Of a stretch of 64,000 bases of DNA, positions 9,137 through 16,615 are shown one piece after another. The translations under genes and the position numbers were made by a program. Position 1 is the stretch's first letter. The number at the start of each line of letters is the position of its first letter. The notes beneath the pieces are model-generated. The model saw nothing but the letters and a program-made list of their open reading frames with translations. It was not told where the DNA came from and ran no database searches. Origin of the DNA: Guptibacillus spartinae (GTDB lineage: Bacteria; Bacillota; Bacilli; Bacillales; Guptibacillaceae); NCBI RefSeq assembly GCF_028610625.1, contig NZ_JAQQWU010000002.1:1-64000 (forward strand). Direction: 5' to 3'.

Positions 9137-10057
9137 ATGACGTACTCAAATCTAGGACTCGAAATAAAAGCATTGCGGCAGATGAGAGGATTTTCACAAA
9201 AAGAACTTAGTAAGAAAATTTGCTCACAAGCTCAAATCAGTAAGATCGAAAAAGGTGATGTCTATCCCCTTGCCCCAACTTTGTATGAAATCGCAAGCCG
9301 ATTAGGAGTAGATATTAACTACTTTTTTGAGAGGGCATTGATTGAAAGACATGATTATGTAGAAGAGGTTTATATTCAGGTAAGAGAAGCGATCAACCAG
9401 CAAAACTATCAAAAAGTATATGAAATTGTTAAAACAGAAAAGAAAAATCCCCTTTACCATCACCATTTAGATTTCAGGCAATTTATCATGTGGCATGCAG
9501 CCATTTGTAAATACCATTTGGAACTCGATACAAAGAATACACTCGACTTGTTAGATGAAGCTCTGAAATTAACCCATACAGGTAAATTTTATAGTGAACG
9601 GGAAATCGAAATTTTAAATAGCAAAGGGGTTATTTATCTCTTAACGGAGGAGTATGCAGCAGCCATTGATCTTTATCAACGCTTATTAGAAGAACACGAG
9701 AGGTTACGATACGAAAAAGACACAACGATTAAGATTAGAATCTACTATAACTTCGCAAAAGCACTAAATAAGAATAAAGAGTATGATTCATCGATAAAAA
9801 TTTGTACATATGGTATTGAGGATTGCATCACTAAAAAAAGCATGTACCTTTTTGGTCATTTATACTTTCAGTTGGGATACAATTACTTTCAAACAGGTCG
9901 AAGAGAAAACGCAATTCAGTACTTTTCCAAAGCCTATACCATTTTCGATCTACAAAATGAGGATGAGCTCAAAAAGCATATCGATCAATATTTCTTAAAA
10001 GAACTTGAGGGTTATGGCAGTAGAGATGTTTCACCCTCCAATCGCCAAACTAAATAG
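9137..10057 (+). CDS. RRNPP-type (PlcR/NprR-like) HTH-TPR transcription regulator
   Basis: 306 aa. Residues 5-62 form an XRE-type helix-turn-helix (IKALRQMRGFSQKELSKKIC, then QISKIEKGDVYP). The rest is tandem alpha-helical hairpins with TPR spacing (for example LLTEEYAAAIDLYQRLLEE and FQTGRRENAIQYFSKAYTIF). This architecture is that of peptide-sensing regulators such as PlcR, NprR and Rgg. Such genes are usually followed by a short secreted pheromone precursor, but the bases after this stop go straight into a hairpin and no small ORF with a signal peptide is visible on either side. It may answer a peptide encoded elsewhere or none. The start has GAGGATGATGAG upstream. Confidence 0.8.
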   Translation: MTYSNLGLEIKALRQMRGFSQKELSKKICSQAQISKIEKGDVYPLAPTLYEIASRLGVDINYFFERALIERHDYVEEVYIQVREAINQQNYQKVYEIVKTEKKNPLYHHHLDFRQFIMWHAAICKYHLELDTKNTLDLLDEALKLTHTGKFYSEREIEILNSKGVIYLLTEEYAAAIDLYQRLLEEHERLRYEKDTTIKIRIYYNFAKALNKNKEYDSSIKICTYGIEDCITKKSMYLFGHLYFQLGYNYFQTGRRENAIQYFSKAYTIFDLQNEDELKKHIDQYFLKELEGYGSRDVSPSNRQTK

Positions 10058-10066
10058 AAAACATTA

Positions 10067-10100
10067 AGAGAAGAGGATCAGATCCTTTTCTCTCTTCTCT
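10067..10100 (+). terminator. Probable intrinsic terminator
   Basis: AGAGAAGAGGATC pairs with GATCCTTTTCTCT with one G-U pair just after the RRNPP regulator stop. The U tract is weak (TCTTCTCT). Confidence 0.5.
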
Positions 10101-10182
10101 ATGAATTATTCCACCTCTGGATGTTCAGTAAGTCTATCCATCTTAAACCTTATATTAATGTATTAGCTACTATAGCTCTGAA

Positions 10183-10767
10183 TTATGTATTTATTACGAC
10201 ATCTGCATTGTCTAATGGCTTAATCGTGTTAACATAGTATTCCTCGGCCTTCCAATACCTCTTTTCGAATTTTTCTCTGTTTCGTTTAGTAGTTTCTGTT
10301 TCACGCATAAACCTTTTTTCCCGAGGACAGTCCAAAAATAATACTTTATCAAAATAGTCCCTCCATTCCTTACGTTGGAGAAAAACTCCTTCAATAACAA
10401 TCCACCCTGTCTTAGGCAAATCAATTGTTCTGAATTCATGTGTATCTGTATCATTATCATAATATGGGAGATCAATTTGATTGCAGTATGTAAGTTTTTC
10501 AAAAAAATGTTCCTTTAACCACTCAACGTCCCATTGGAGATTAAAATACTCATACCATTCTTCAAATCCGGTATTATAACGGCTTTTTCTTTCAACGATA
10601 TGATCATCGATATGAAATAAATAATATTCAATCTTTTCCTTATCAAGGAGCTCATGAAGTTGTTTGACAAACGTTGTTTTTCCAGACCTACTCAGCCCAT
10701 CTATTCCCAGAATGTATCTTCTATTAGATTGGACTGATAAAATCAGTTCCGATAAATTTATTTCCAT
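10183..10767 (-). CDS. Uridine kinase-like P-loop kinase
   Basis: 194 aa. The Walker A motif GIDGLSRSGKTT lies near residues 21-32 and is followed by FHIDDHIVERKSRY, where the Asp-Asp after the second strand resembles the uridine kinase/phosphoribulokinase acceptor site. VIEGVFLQR and a lid with several Arg follow. Uridine kinase-like proteins of about 190 aa are common in Bacillus, and their acceptor is often unproven. RBS GGAAAGGGTG precedes the ATG. A single gene. Confidence 0.72.
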   Translation of the reverse strand: MEINLSELILSVQSNRRYILGIDGLSRSGKTTFVKQLHELLDKEKIEYYLFHIDDHIVERKSRYNTGFEEWYEYFNLQWDVEWLKEHFFEKLTYCNQIDLPYYDNDTDTHEFRTIDLPKTGWIVIEGVFLQRKEWRDYFDKVLFLDCPREKRFMRETETTKRNREKFEKRYWKAEEYYVNTIKPLDNADVVINT

Positions 10768-10951
10768 CTATTTCACCCTTTCCAATTGATTCATTTTACT
10801 TCTTCTTTTTGACTTAAAGGAATATGAAACAATTACCATTTAATATACTATCGCAAGAATATTTTATCTTACCTCTCATCATTTTTAGTACATACAAATG
10901 TAGATCTTATTCCGGACAAATTACCTTATTGAGTGCTTATCTATTTTTCAT

Positions 10952-10975
10952 CAAACGCTCCGAGATTGTTAAGTA
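10952..10975 (-). repeat. Repeat family copy R4 (short form)
   Basis: CGCTCCGAGATTGTTAAG on the + strand, ending two bases before the HIT gene stop codon. No hairpin arm. Confidence 0.7.
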
Positions 10976-10976
10976 A

Positions 10977-11306
10977 CTAGCTTAAAGGTTTACCTGAGAC
11001 AATATGCCAATGTAGGTGCTTTGAATCTTGATAGTCTCCAATATTGGTAATCACTCTACAAGCTCCTTTTTCTTCAGTGACCATAGCAGCAACTTTTCTG
11101 ATTACTCCAAGTAGCTCAAGCACTAATTCATCATCACTTCCCTCTAAAGTGATTAAAGATGAAATGTGTTTCTTTGGTATAGCCACAATATGTACTGGAT
11201 AAAATGGCTTTGTATGATGATAGGCTAGTACATTTTCTGTTTCTAATACTTTTTCTACTTGTGTCTTACCACACAATACTTCATCACAATAAAAATCTTC
11301 AGTCAT
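10977..11306 (-). CDS. HIT-family (histidine triad) nucleotide-binding protein
   Basis: 109 aa. The C-terminal active-site motif HLHWHIVSG gives His-x-His-x-His, the nucleophile triad of HINT/HIT hydrolases that cleave nucleoside phosphoramidates or dinucleoside polyphosphates. The N-terminal half has CDEVLCGKTQVEKVLETENV and HHTKPFYPVHIVAIPKKHI, typical of the fold. It is close to the usual HIT length. RBS AGGAGG is 11 bases upstream. It lies between repeat copies R4 (just past the stop) and R5 (upstream). Confidence 0.88.
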   Translation of the reverse strand: MTEDFYCDEVLCGKTQVEKVLETENVLAYHHTKPFYPVHIVAIPKKHISSLITLEGSDDELVLELLGVIRKVAAMVTEEKGACRVITNIGDYQDSKHLHWHIVSGKPLS

Positions 11307-11352
11307 AATAATTAATTACCTCCTCTATTTGATTCACTCGTCTTCTCATTAC

Positions 11353-11455
11353 ACAATACCAATTATTTCAAAATATCATCAATAAATCTATTGTTTCTTT
11401 AATTAAAAAGGAGCCTATCTTATTAAAAATAAGCTCCGAGATTACTTAATAAGTA
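11353..11455 (-). repeat. Repeat family copy R5 (long form with hairpin)
   Basis: The + strand has CCAATTATTTCAAAATATC, AATAAATCTATTG, then GGAGCCTATCTTATTAAAAA with TAAGCTCCGAGATTACTTAA, ending three bases before the stop codon of the zinc-ribbon gene. On the minus strand the hairpin is followed by TTTTTAATT and works as that gene's terminator. Confidence 0.85.
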
Positions 11456-11458
11456 CTT

Positions 11459-11749
11459 TCATTGTTCTATTATTTCTCCACCCAAAAATTTTGTCTGGCA
11501 ATAAGGACAACGATACACATCATTTAGATCAAGATCGATATCAAATCGTAGTGGCAATCTTCTTTTGCAAACCGGACATCTCCATAAAGTAAAGGATATG
11601 ATAAAGAAGATCACTAAAAGAGAAGTACCTGGAATGGCCAGCCACCAACTCCCAAAAATACTTCCTATAATGCTCAAGGTTAAAGAGAGAAATAAAGCGG
11701 CTAGTGAAATCTGTCTATATTTCATAATATCTCTAACTCTTTTTGCCAC
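11459..11749 (-). CDS. Small membrane protein with a C-terminal zinc ribbon
   Basis: 96 aa. Two hydrophobic helices (about residues 14-31 and 35-54) are followed by two Cys pairs, CPVCKRRLP and CPYCQTKF, that form a likely treble-clef or zinc-ribbon site. It starts at a GTG with AAAAGGAGGGG upstream. Function unknown. The stop is directly followed by the core of repeat R5, the same gene-repeat junction seen for its neighbours. Confidence 0.72.
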   Translation of the reverse strand: MAKRVRDIMKYRQISLAALFLSLTLSIIGSIFGSWWLAIPGTSLLVIFFIISFTLWRCPVCKRRLPLRFDIDLDLNDVYRCPYCQTKFLGGEIIEQ

Positions 11750-11827
11750 TCTACCCCTCCTTTTATTATTAAAATGACTGGATAGCGCCTTCAGATTCCC
11801 AAAATTGAAACGTTACATTATTACTCA

Positions 11828-11850
11828 ACTTTTGCTCCGAGATAATGGAA
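11828..11850 (-). repeat. Repeat family copy R6 (short form)
   Basis: TGCTCCGAGATAATGGAAC on the + strand just past the stop of the second 65-aa gene. The bases between the core and the gene match those beside copy R0, so repeat and gene were duplicated together. Confidence 0.65.
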
Positions 11851-11862
11851 CATTGATATTTG

Positions 11863-12060
11863 TTATGATTGTTTCCAACCACTGGTTTGTATCCTTAGAA
11901 CAGAAGCCATTACCCCTATGAGGCAAAAGATAATTCCTACTGGCAAGATAATGAATAGTAAAAGGTCCGGAACTATTCCAAGGTACGGTAGAATTGTACA
12001 TACCGGAACTGCAACGGTCAGGGTTAATAAGATGATCAATTCAAGTTTTTTGGTATTCAA
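11863..12060 (-). CDS. 65-aa two-helix membrane protein, copy 2
   Basis: Paralogue of the 217-414 gene, differing at seven positions, all conservative (for example I30V, F37I, T44I). It has the same TTG start with AGGAGG upstream, the same C-terminal RIQTSGWKQS, and the same flanks: a short repeat core after the stop and a long repeat upstream of the start. No function can be assigned. The mild protein divergence with a preserved frame indicates an old duplication under selection rather than an assembly artefact. Confidence 0.75.
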   Translation of the reverse strand: MNTKKLELIILLTLTVAVPVCTILPYLGIVPDLLLFIILPVGIIFCLIGVMASVLRIQTSGWKQS

Positions 12061-12120
12061 ATAATAATCCTCCTAGAGCATAAAGTAGTTCGATTAGCAT
12101 CTAATTTTAATCAAAATGCT

Positions 12121-12220
12121 TAATACCAATTATTTCAAATAAGAGCTGATAAATCCATCTTTTTCACTAAAAAGAGCCTATCTTATTAAAGATAAGCTCC
12201 GAGATTGTTGAAGATTAAAT
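12121..12220 (-). repeat. Repeat family copy R7 (long form with hairpin)
   Basis: The + strand has ACCAATTATTTCAAATAAG, GCTGATAAATCCATC, then GAGCCTATCTTATTAAAGAT with AAGCTCCGAGATTGTTGAAG. This is close to the family consensus. No gene ends next to it on the minus strand, so the gene it once followed may have been lost or displaced by the plus-strand gene at 12455. Confidence 0.85.
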
Positions 12221-12454
12221 AGAAATTCATCTAATAAGGTTATTTTAAATAATTGTAGACTTGTGACTTGTCTTGGCAGTATAGTTTCCTAAACTACCTT
12301 TAGTTTTAAATTGTATTTACTTCATATAAAATACCCAAAACCACCTAGTTTTTAAATTAATCCCCCTTCCTACGCTCTTTATATTATCCAAAATATTGTA
12401 AATAATATAATTTTATGGTAAATTTTGAATATTGTTATAAAAGGGAGGGTATTT

Positions 12455-14017
12455 ATGAAAAGATTTAGAAAGCCTATACTATGGGTTTTTCTATCAATTG
12501 GCATTATATTAACAAGCTTAGTTTTTGTTCATTTCATTAGTTTAGAAAAAGAACCAGTTTCTAAAGATTGGAGTAGAGAATTCGATCTTAATTTAAAAAG
12601 TGATGATAAAACAGTCCCTTTTCAAGTGAACAATGAGGATTCCTTGACATTTTATACAAGCAACAACGAAGGAATAAATAGCGTAACTTTAGATGATGAT
12701 TACAAAATTTTAGAAAACCAATCAATAAAACTTGATACATCTCCAGAATTCAGTATATGGACAAATGGGAAGAAATTTCTCTATGTTAATTCTAAAAATG
12801 AACTCCACCATTACATTGAAAGCAATAATAAAGATACTGTAATCGATGATAATATTACTGGGTACATGGCTAATAAGAATACAGTCGTTTACTGGAAAGA
12901 TAAAAGTCTATTTACTATAAATCCAGTGAGTATGAAAACATCTAAAGTCAAAGACTTCGATAAAAGGATAAATCGTGTCGTTTTAGAAGATCAATCACTA
13001 TTAGTAATCACAAATGAAAAACAGGCTTTTGATGGAACATTATTAATTCCTGAAAAAGAAAAATATCGTTCATACGAAGTGTTTGCGATGGAAACTGAAA
13101 AAATCAGTCAAAGATTCACTAATTTTGACTACATACTTGAAGATGAGAATATGGAGCTTGTCTATACTATTTATGATGTGAGTGAGAAAGCCCATACGCC
13201 TTATTACTTATCAGGAACAATTACAAAGTTACACACGAAAAAACCAAAAACGTCAAATTTTTATCCTGCAGGCAGTAACGTACGAATTGAAAATCCTAAT
13301 TATTTAAACATCTACCAAAATGATGGAAAGGTTAATATTCTTTTTAGTGCCCAAGGAAGAGTATCGAGTTTTAAAACTGAAACAAATGTTTTCAATGCAA
13401 CGCTTAACGATAATAAATGGAAAGCCAATCAATTGAGTCGGACAGCAAATCGTTCGTCAAATCCATTCCAATTTGAAGATGGAAAGATTTTTTGGCAGGA
13501 AACTCAACCACTCGAAGACGCTAAAGTGAATTATAGCTTAATGGGAATTACTACAGATAAAGATGGCATTGCTCGTAGTAAAGAAATCAATAAAGATGAT
13601 ATCAAAACAGCTCTCTCTCACACAGGATTAGCTCTTGCTATGGGTATTATGACTCTGTTGGTTGCAATGGTCTGGGTAACACCTGCGGGTATTTTTATTA
13701 TGATTATGTATATGTTTAATACCAATGCGATTGAACAGGGGAAAAGGTGGGTTCTCGTTACCACTCTTAGCTTATATTTTATTACTCAATTATTTATTAT
13801 ACAAATGCAAATGAATGACGTTTTTTATATGTTTGCTCCAGATTATTTAATATTTGACGGAAGTTCTTACATTCTTCCATTTCTGATTGGCGCCATTTCG
13901 GTATTAATAATAAAAATGTTTCGTATTAGCAAGGATCATTTACTTGCAAAGCTCAGTTACACAATTGCAATGAATGTGCTAATTGTGACACTTTTAATCG
14001 GTCCTTATCGTTTCTAA
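12455..14017 (+). CDS. Large membrane protein with extracytoplasmic domain, unknown family
   Basis: 520 aa from the ATG at 12455 (AAAGGGAGGG upstream; the longer frame lacks a site). One N-terminal membrane helix (about residues 5-26) is followed by roughly 360 hydrophilic residues with repeated short beta strands, aromatic-rich and suggestive of a beta-propeller-like outer domain. The C-terminus then has five or six membrane helices (from TGLALAMGIMTLLVAMVWVT on). I recognise no catalytic motif. It is AT-rich, is the only plus-strand gene in this cassette-like stretch, and has its own terminator. A sensor or transport accessory role is possible but not shown. Confidence 0.7.
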   Translation: MKRFRKPILWVFLSIGIILTSLVFVHFISLEKEPVSKDWSREFDLNLKSDDKTVPFQVNNEDSLTFYTSNNEGINSVTLDDDYKILENQSIKLDTSPEFSIWTNGKKFLYVNSKNELHHYIESNNKDTVIDDNITGYMANKNTVVYWKDKSLFTINPVSMKTSKVKDFDKRINRVVLEDQSLLVITNEKQAFDGTLLIPEKEKYRSYEVFAMETEKISQRFTNFDYILEDENMELVYTIYDVSEKAHTPYYLSGTITKLHTKKPKTSNFYPAGSNVRIENPNYLNIYQNDGKVNILFSAQGRVSSFKTETNVFNATLNDNKWKANQLSRTANRSSNPFQFEDGKIFWQETQPLEDAKVNYSLMGITTDKDGIARSKEINKDDIKTALSHTGLALAMGIMTLLVAMVWVTPAGIFIMIMYMFNTNAIEQGKRWVLVTTLSLYFITQLFIIQMQMNDVFYMFAPDYLIFDGSSYILPFLIGAISVLIIKMFRISKDHLLAKLSYTIAMNVLIVTLLIGPYRF

Positions 14018-14021
14018 TGTT

Positions 14022-14052
14022 GGCCAGGTCTTTATCAAGACCTGGTTTTTTA
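14022..14052 (+). terminator. Intrinsic terminator
   Basis: CCAGGTCT-TTATC-AAGACCTGG followed by TTTTTT, just after the 520-aa membrane protein gene. Confidence 0.85.
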
Positions 14053-14207
14053 TGCAATGAATTTTATTCTTGTACCATTTAATTTATTTTTGAAGCAATA
14101 TGGTTCACTTTAATACTAACAATTGCTGAACTAATAATAGGGAAAAAGAATTAAATTGAACACTACTCTACCTAGAGTAATGAAGAGGCAAATGTTTTTT
14201 ATTGAAC

Positions 14208-14230
14208 AATCGCTCCGAGATTACTAAAGA
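14208..14230 (-). repeat. Repeat family copy R8 (short form)
   Basis: CGCTCCGAGATTACTAAAGA on the + strand, immediately next to the stop codon (14231-14233) of a frameshifted small minus-strand gene. Confidence 0.7.
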
Positions 14231-14462
14231 TCATTTGTTTACATACACTTTTTCATCTTTCAATTTCTTTACTCCTTTATTTCTTATCCAAACTTCAATA
14301 TTATCATCTTCTTTTATTAGAACTTTTAAAAACGACTTCAAAAATAGTACTTATTACTATTCCTCCAATAAACAATGAAAGCTCGTTTTCTATTAGAAAA
14401 AAGTACAAAGAAACCACCAAAATTATGGTTCTTATTATTCGTTGGATTTTTTTATTTTTCAA
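14231..14462 (-). pseudogene. Small membrane protein gene with a frameshift
   Basis: The frame opens at a TTG at 14462 behind AAAAGGGA and reads MKNKKIQRIIRTIILVVSLY, then FFLIENELSLFIGGIVISTI FEVVFK, and stops at TGA 14304-14306 (52 aa). Removing one T from the TTTTT run near 14324-14330 lets the frame continue as LKVLIKEDDNIEVWIRNKGV KKLKDEKVYVNK to the TGA at 14231-14233, about 76 aa. The continuous charged tail ending exactly at repeat core R8 suggests this was the original gene. Either a real frameshift or a homopolymer error. Confidence 0.55.
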
Positions 14463-14507
14463 ATGCAATTTCCCTTTTCTTTATGCTCTATCGTGTAGAT
14501 TATTAAA

Positions 14508-14530
14508 TAATCGCTCCGAGATTGTTGAAG
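14508..14530 (-). repeat. Repeat family copy R9 (short form)
   Basis: ATCGCTCCGAGATTGTTGAA on the + strand, a perfect core. It sits about 20 bases past the end of a short coding-like remnant. Confidence 0.75.
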
Positions 14531-14548
14531 AATTGAATACAATATAAA

Positions 14549-14667
14549 TTAAGTTTTCTTCTTCTCTTGTTTGATATGCGCTTTGTAAGTACCTGTATAG
14601 TTCAAAGACACTCGAAATGCGTTGCAATATCTTAAAATATACTCTGAATATCGCAAGCCCTTTCATC
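14549..14667 (-). pseudogene. Possible C-terminal gene remnant
   Basis: A minus-strand frame without a start reads GLRYSEYILRYCNAFRVSLN, then YTGTYKAHIKQEKKKT and a TAA at 14551-14549, ending beside repeat core R9. The charged tail and the gene-repeat junction match the neighbours, so this may be the 3' end of a lost gene. A different 62-aa frame across the same bases runs through the repeat and is less likely to be real. Confidence 0.3.
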
Positions 14668-14716
14668 ATGGCGAAAAAAGAAGGACAGTTAAGTAAATGT
14701 CCTTCTTCATCTATAC

Positions 14717-15790
14717 CTATTTTTTCTTAAACATTTGCATCCGGTGATTCTCAAGCTCTGCCACAAAGATATCTCCCTGTTTATTCACCGCAATATCATG
14801 GGGGATTTTCATTTCACCAACTTGAGAACCCCAATCACCGAACCGTTCTATGATCTTACCACTTTGACTTGCGACCACCACTTGATGGGATCCTTTATCA
14901 CTGTTTGGATAAAGCGCATCACCGCCATCTGCTACATACACGTTACCGTTTTTCCCCACTTCCACACCGAAAGGGCGGCCCAGCTCGTGCTGATCCCACT
15001 CATCGAGGAATTTTCCATCCTGGGAGAAAAGCTGAATACGTGCATTGTTCCTGTCTGCTACATACAAGTTCCCTTTCTGATCATGAGAAATTCCATGGGG
15101 CAGATTAAATTCACCTGGACTATCCCCCAGTTTATTCTTCTCCCAAAGGAATTGTCCCTCAGCATCGAATTTCACAATCCGTCTATTACGGTAGCCGTCG
15201 CTGACAACAAATGAGCCATCTTTCATGACCGTGACATCCGTGGGCCTCGCGAATGTATACTTCGTCATCCCAGTCGGGAAATTAGGCAGCACATTCCTTA
15301 TCCGTAAGGCAGGCTCCATATAAATGGGATAGTCATCTCCAAATGTATCTACTAATTGACCACGAGATGTAAATTTGTAAACCTTGTTCTGAGTAATATC
15401 CGTGATCCAAACATTGTCTTCATGATCGATTTCCAATCCATGAGGGGAAGCAAATATATTCTCTCCCCAACGATCTTTGACTTTCATGGTTTCTCCATCA
15501 ATGACGATAAGGGTTGGTTCTTGGATCAGGCTTTCCCCACCATATTCGGAACTTCCCCGATGTAAGTAGTAAATATCTCCTTTACTATTTACTGCTACTC
15601 CACTCGCTTCCCCGGCTATTTTCTTATCTGCCTCAGTCTTTGGCCAGAGAATTTCAGGAACATACGATGCTGATGGTTTGGCCTCAGGAACGTCTTTATA
15701 TACTGTATCACTTCCTCCACGGCTAAACCACGCAGCCATTGCTCCTAGCAGGAGGACGATAGTGATTGTTATGCGTAAACTTTTCTTCAT
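14717..15790 (-). CDS. NHL-repeat (six-bladed beta-propeller) exported protein
   Basis: 357 aa with an N-terminal hydrophobic anchor (about residues 6-23, no lipobox Cys). The remainder is NHL-type blades: GVAVNSKGDIYYLHR, GLEIDHEDNVWITD, FARPTDVTVMKDGSFVVSDG, LPHGISHDQKGNLYVADRNN and IPHDIAVNKQGDIFVAELEN, each followed by R-x-Q-x-F/K. This resembles peptidyl-alpha-hydroxyglycine lyase-type propellers. The catalytic metal site is not certain, so a binding or lyase role remains open. RBS GAAAGGAA precedes the ATG. A single gene on the outer face of the membrane or secreted. Confidence 0.82.
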   Translation of the reverse strand: MKKSLRITITIVLLLGAMAAWFSRGGSDTVYKDVPEAKPSASYVPEILWPKTEADKKIAGEASGVAVNSKGDIYYLHRGSSEYGGESLIQEPTLIVIDGETMKVKDRWGENIFASPHGLEIDHEDNVWITDITQNKVYKFTSRGQLVDTFGDDYPIYMEPALRIRNVLPNFPTGMTKYTFARPTDVTVMKDGSFVVSDGYRNRRIVKFDAEGQFLWEKNKLGDSPGEFNLPHGISHDQKGNLYVADRNNARIQLFSQDGKFLDEWDQHELGRPFGVEVGKNGNVYVADGGDALYPNSDKGSHQVVVASQSGKIIERFGDWGSQVGEMKIPHDIAVNKQGDIFVAELENHRMQMFKKK

Positions 15791-16072
15791 TTCCTTTCAA
15801 CTCCATATAAATTATTGAGGATATGATTGTAACACAACGTGAAATAATGTTTCCTCTGGCTTATGACATAAGATGTATAGGACTAAAGACGTATGGAGTA
15901 TCTAAGTTTTGTAGATGTTCTAAAATAGTTATATCAGTTTCCATTACAAGTCCTATAGACATTTCACGTTGTTAACATTTTTTTTACTAATCATCAGATT
16001 TATAATGAAGTGACCCTATCAGTAGGATCCTCCGTTTAATTCCAGTAAAATTTAAACTGACGAACTTTCTAA
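15791..16072. other. Intergenic stretch without a recognisable gene
   Basis: AT-rich and without a credible ORF on either strand. It holds the ribosome binding region of the NHL gene at its left end; otherwise I see nothing in it. Confidence 0.5.
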
Positions 16073-16160
16073 CACCAATTATTTCATATCATTTATAAAT
16101 ATCTTTTTTTTATGTAAAATAAAAAGCCTATCTTATTAAAGATAGACTCCGATAATTGAT
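16073..16160 (-). repeat. Repeat family copy R10 (long form, decayed core)
   Basis: The + strand has ACCAATTATTTCATATC, ATAAATATC, a T run, then AAAAGCCTATCTTATTAAAG and ATAGACTCCGATAA. Hairpin arms CTATCTT and AAGATAG are intact, but the CGAGATTG core has drifted. It is the rightmost copy seen in the window. Confidence 0.7.
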
Positions 16161-16199
16161 TTTCCTTATCTCGTGAATTCAAATAAATCTTGTTATGTC

Positions 16200-16504
16200 C
16201 TGATCTGCAAAGAGATTATGTGAAATGTTTTGAAGAAAGAGGAAAGAAGAACCTTAAATTATGAGTTGCCAGGGACATTGATGGCGATGAATAAGAGAAA
16301 CTAACTTATGAACGTTGTATTGAAAAAGAATACCGTTCTCAAATAGTCATCGATTATGATGGTCCAAAATTTAATGAAGAGTTCTATGCCGAGACATTTG
16401 AACTTTGGTGTTACTTTGGGGACTATAAAAAGGGCACAGGAACATTATATGATCTCAAGAATAATGATTTAAGATCTTCTATAAAGAAAACATTAAGTAC
16501 ATAA
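16200..16504 (+). pseudogene. Decayed gene remnant, unknown family
   Basis: A plus-strand frame from 16295 to a TAA at 16502-16504 reads EKLTYERCIEKEYRSQIVID, then YDGPKFNEEFYAETFELWCY FGDYKKGTGTLYDLKN and a short tail. It has no start. Upstream, an in-frame TAA at 16292-16294 and a one-base shift near 16269 separate it from a coding-like stretch ending ELARDIDGDE. This looks like the C-terminal part of an inactivated gene. No family recognised. Confidence 0.5.
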
Positions 16505-16615
16505 TTTAATTGCAGACTGTCCTTCACTTATATCACTTTGAGGTACTTCAACATAGCTATTATCGATATTAGATTCTTTTTTTGAATTTCTAATTCTTCC
16601 AAACAAGTTTCTCAC
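16493..16615 (-). CDS. Possible 40-aa ORF, unknown
   Basis: A GTG at 16615 opens MRNLFGRIRNSKKESNIDNS then YVEVPQSDISEGQSAIKLCT and a stop. The ribosome site (CAGGGTGAG) is poor. The sequence reads like a hydrophilic protein N-terminus that has been truncated where the opposite-strand remnant begins. No family recognised. Confidence 0.25.
   Translation of the reverse strand: MRNLFGRIRNSKKESNIDNSYVEVPQSDISEGQSAIKLCT

Noticed and set aside
14481-14669. 62-aa minus-strand ORF with two starting Met
   Set aside because: It reads straight through repeat core R9 and has no ribosome site; another frame over the same bases looks more like a gene end.
184-16160. Interpretation of the repeat family as a CRISPR array
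   Set aside because: Copies are hundreds to thousands of bases apart with whole genes between them, vary in length, and no cas gene is present.
184-16160. Interpretation of the repeat family as an insertion sequence or MITE
   Set aside because: I could not find terminal inverted repeats or a constant target duplication; the only inverted symmetry is the terminator hairpin in the middle of the element.
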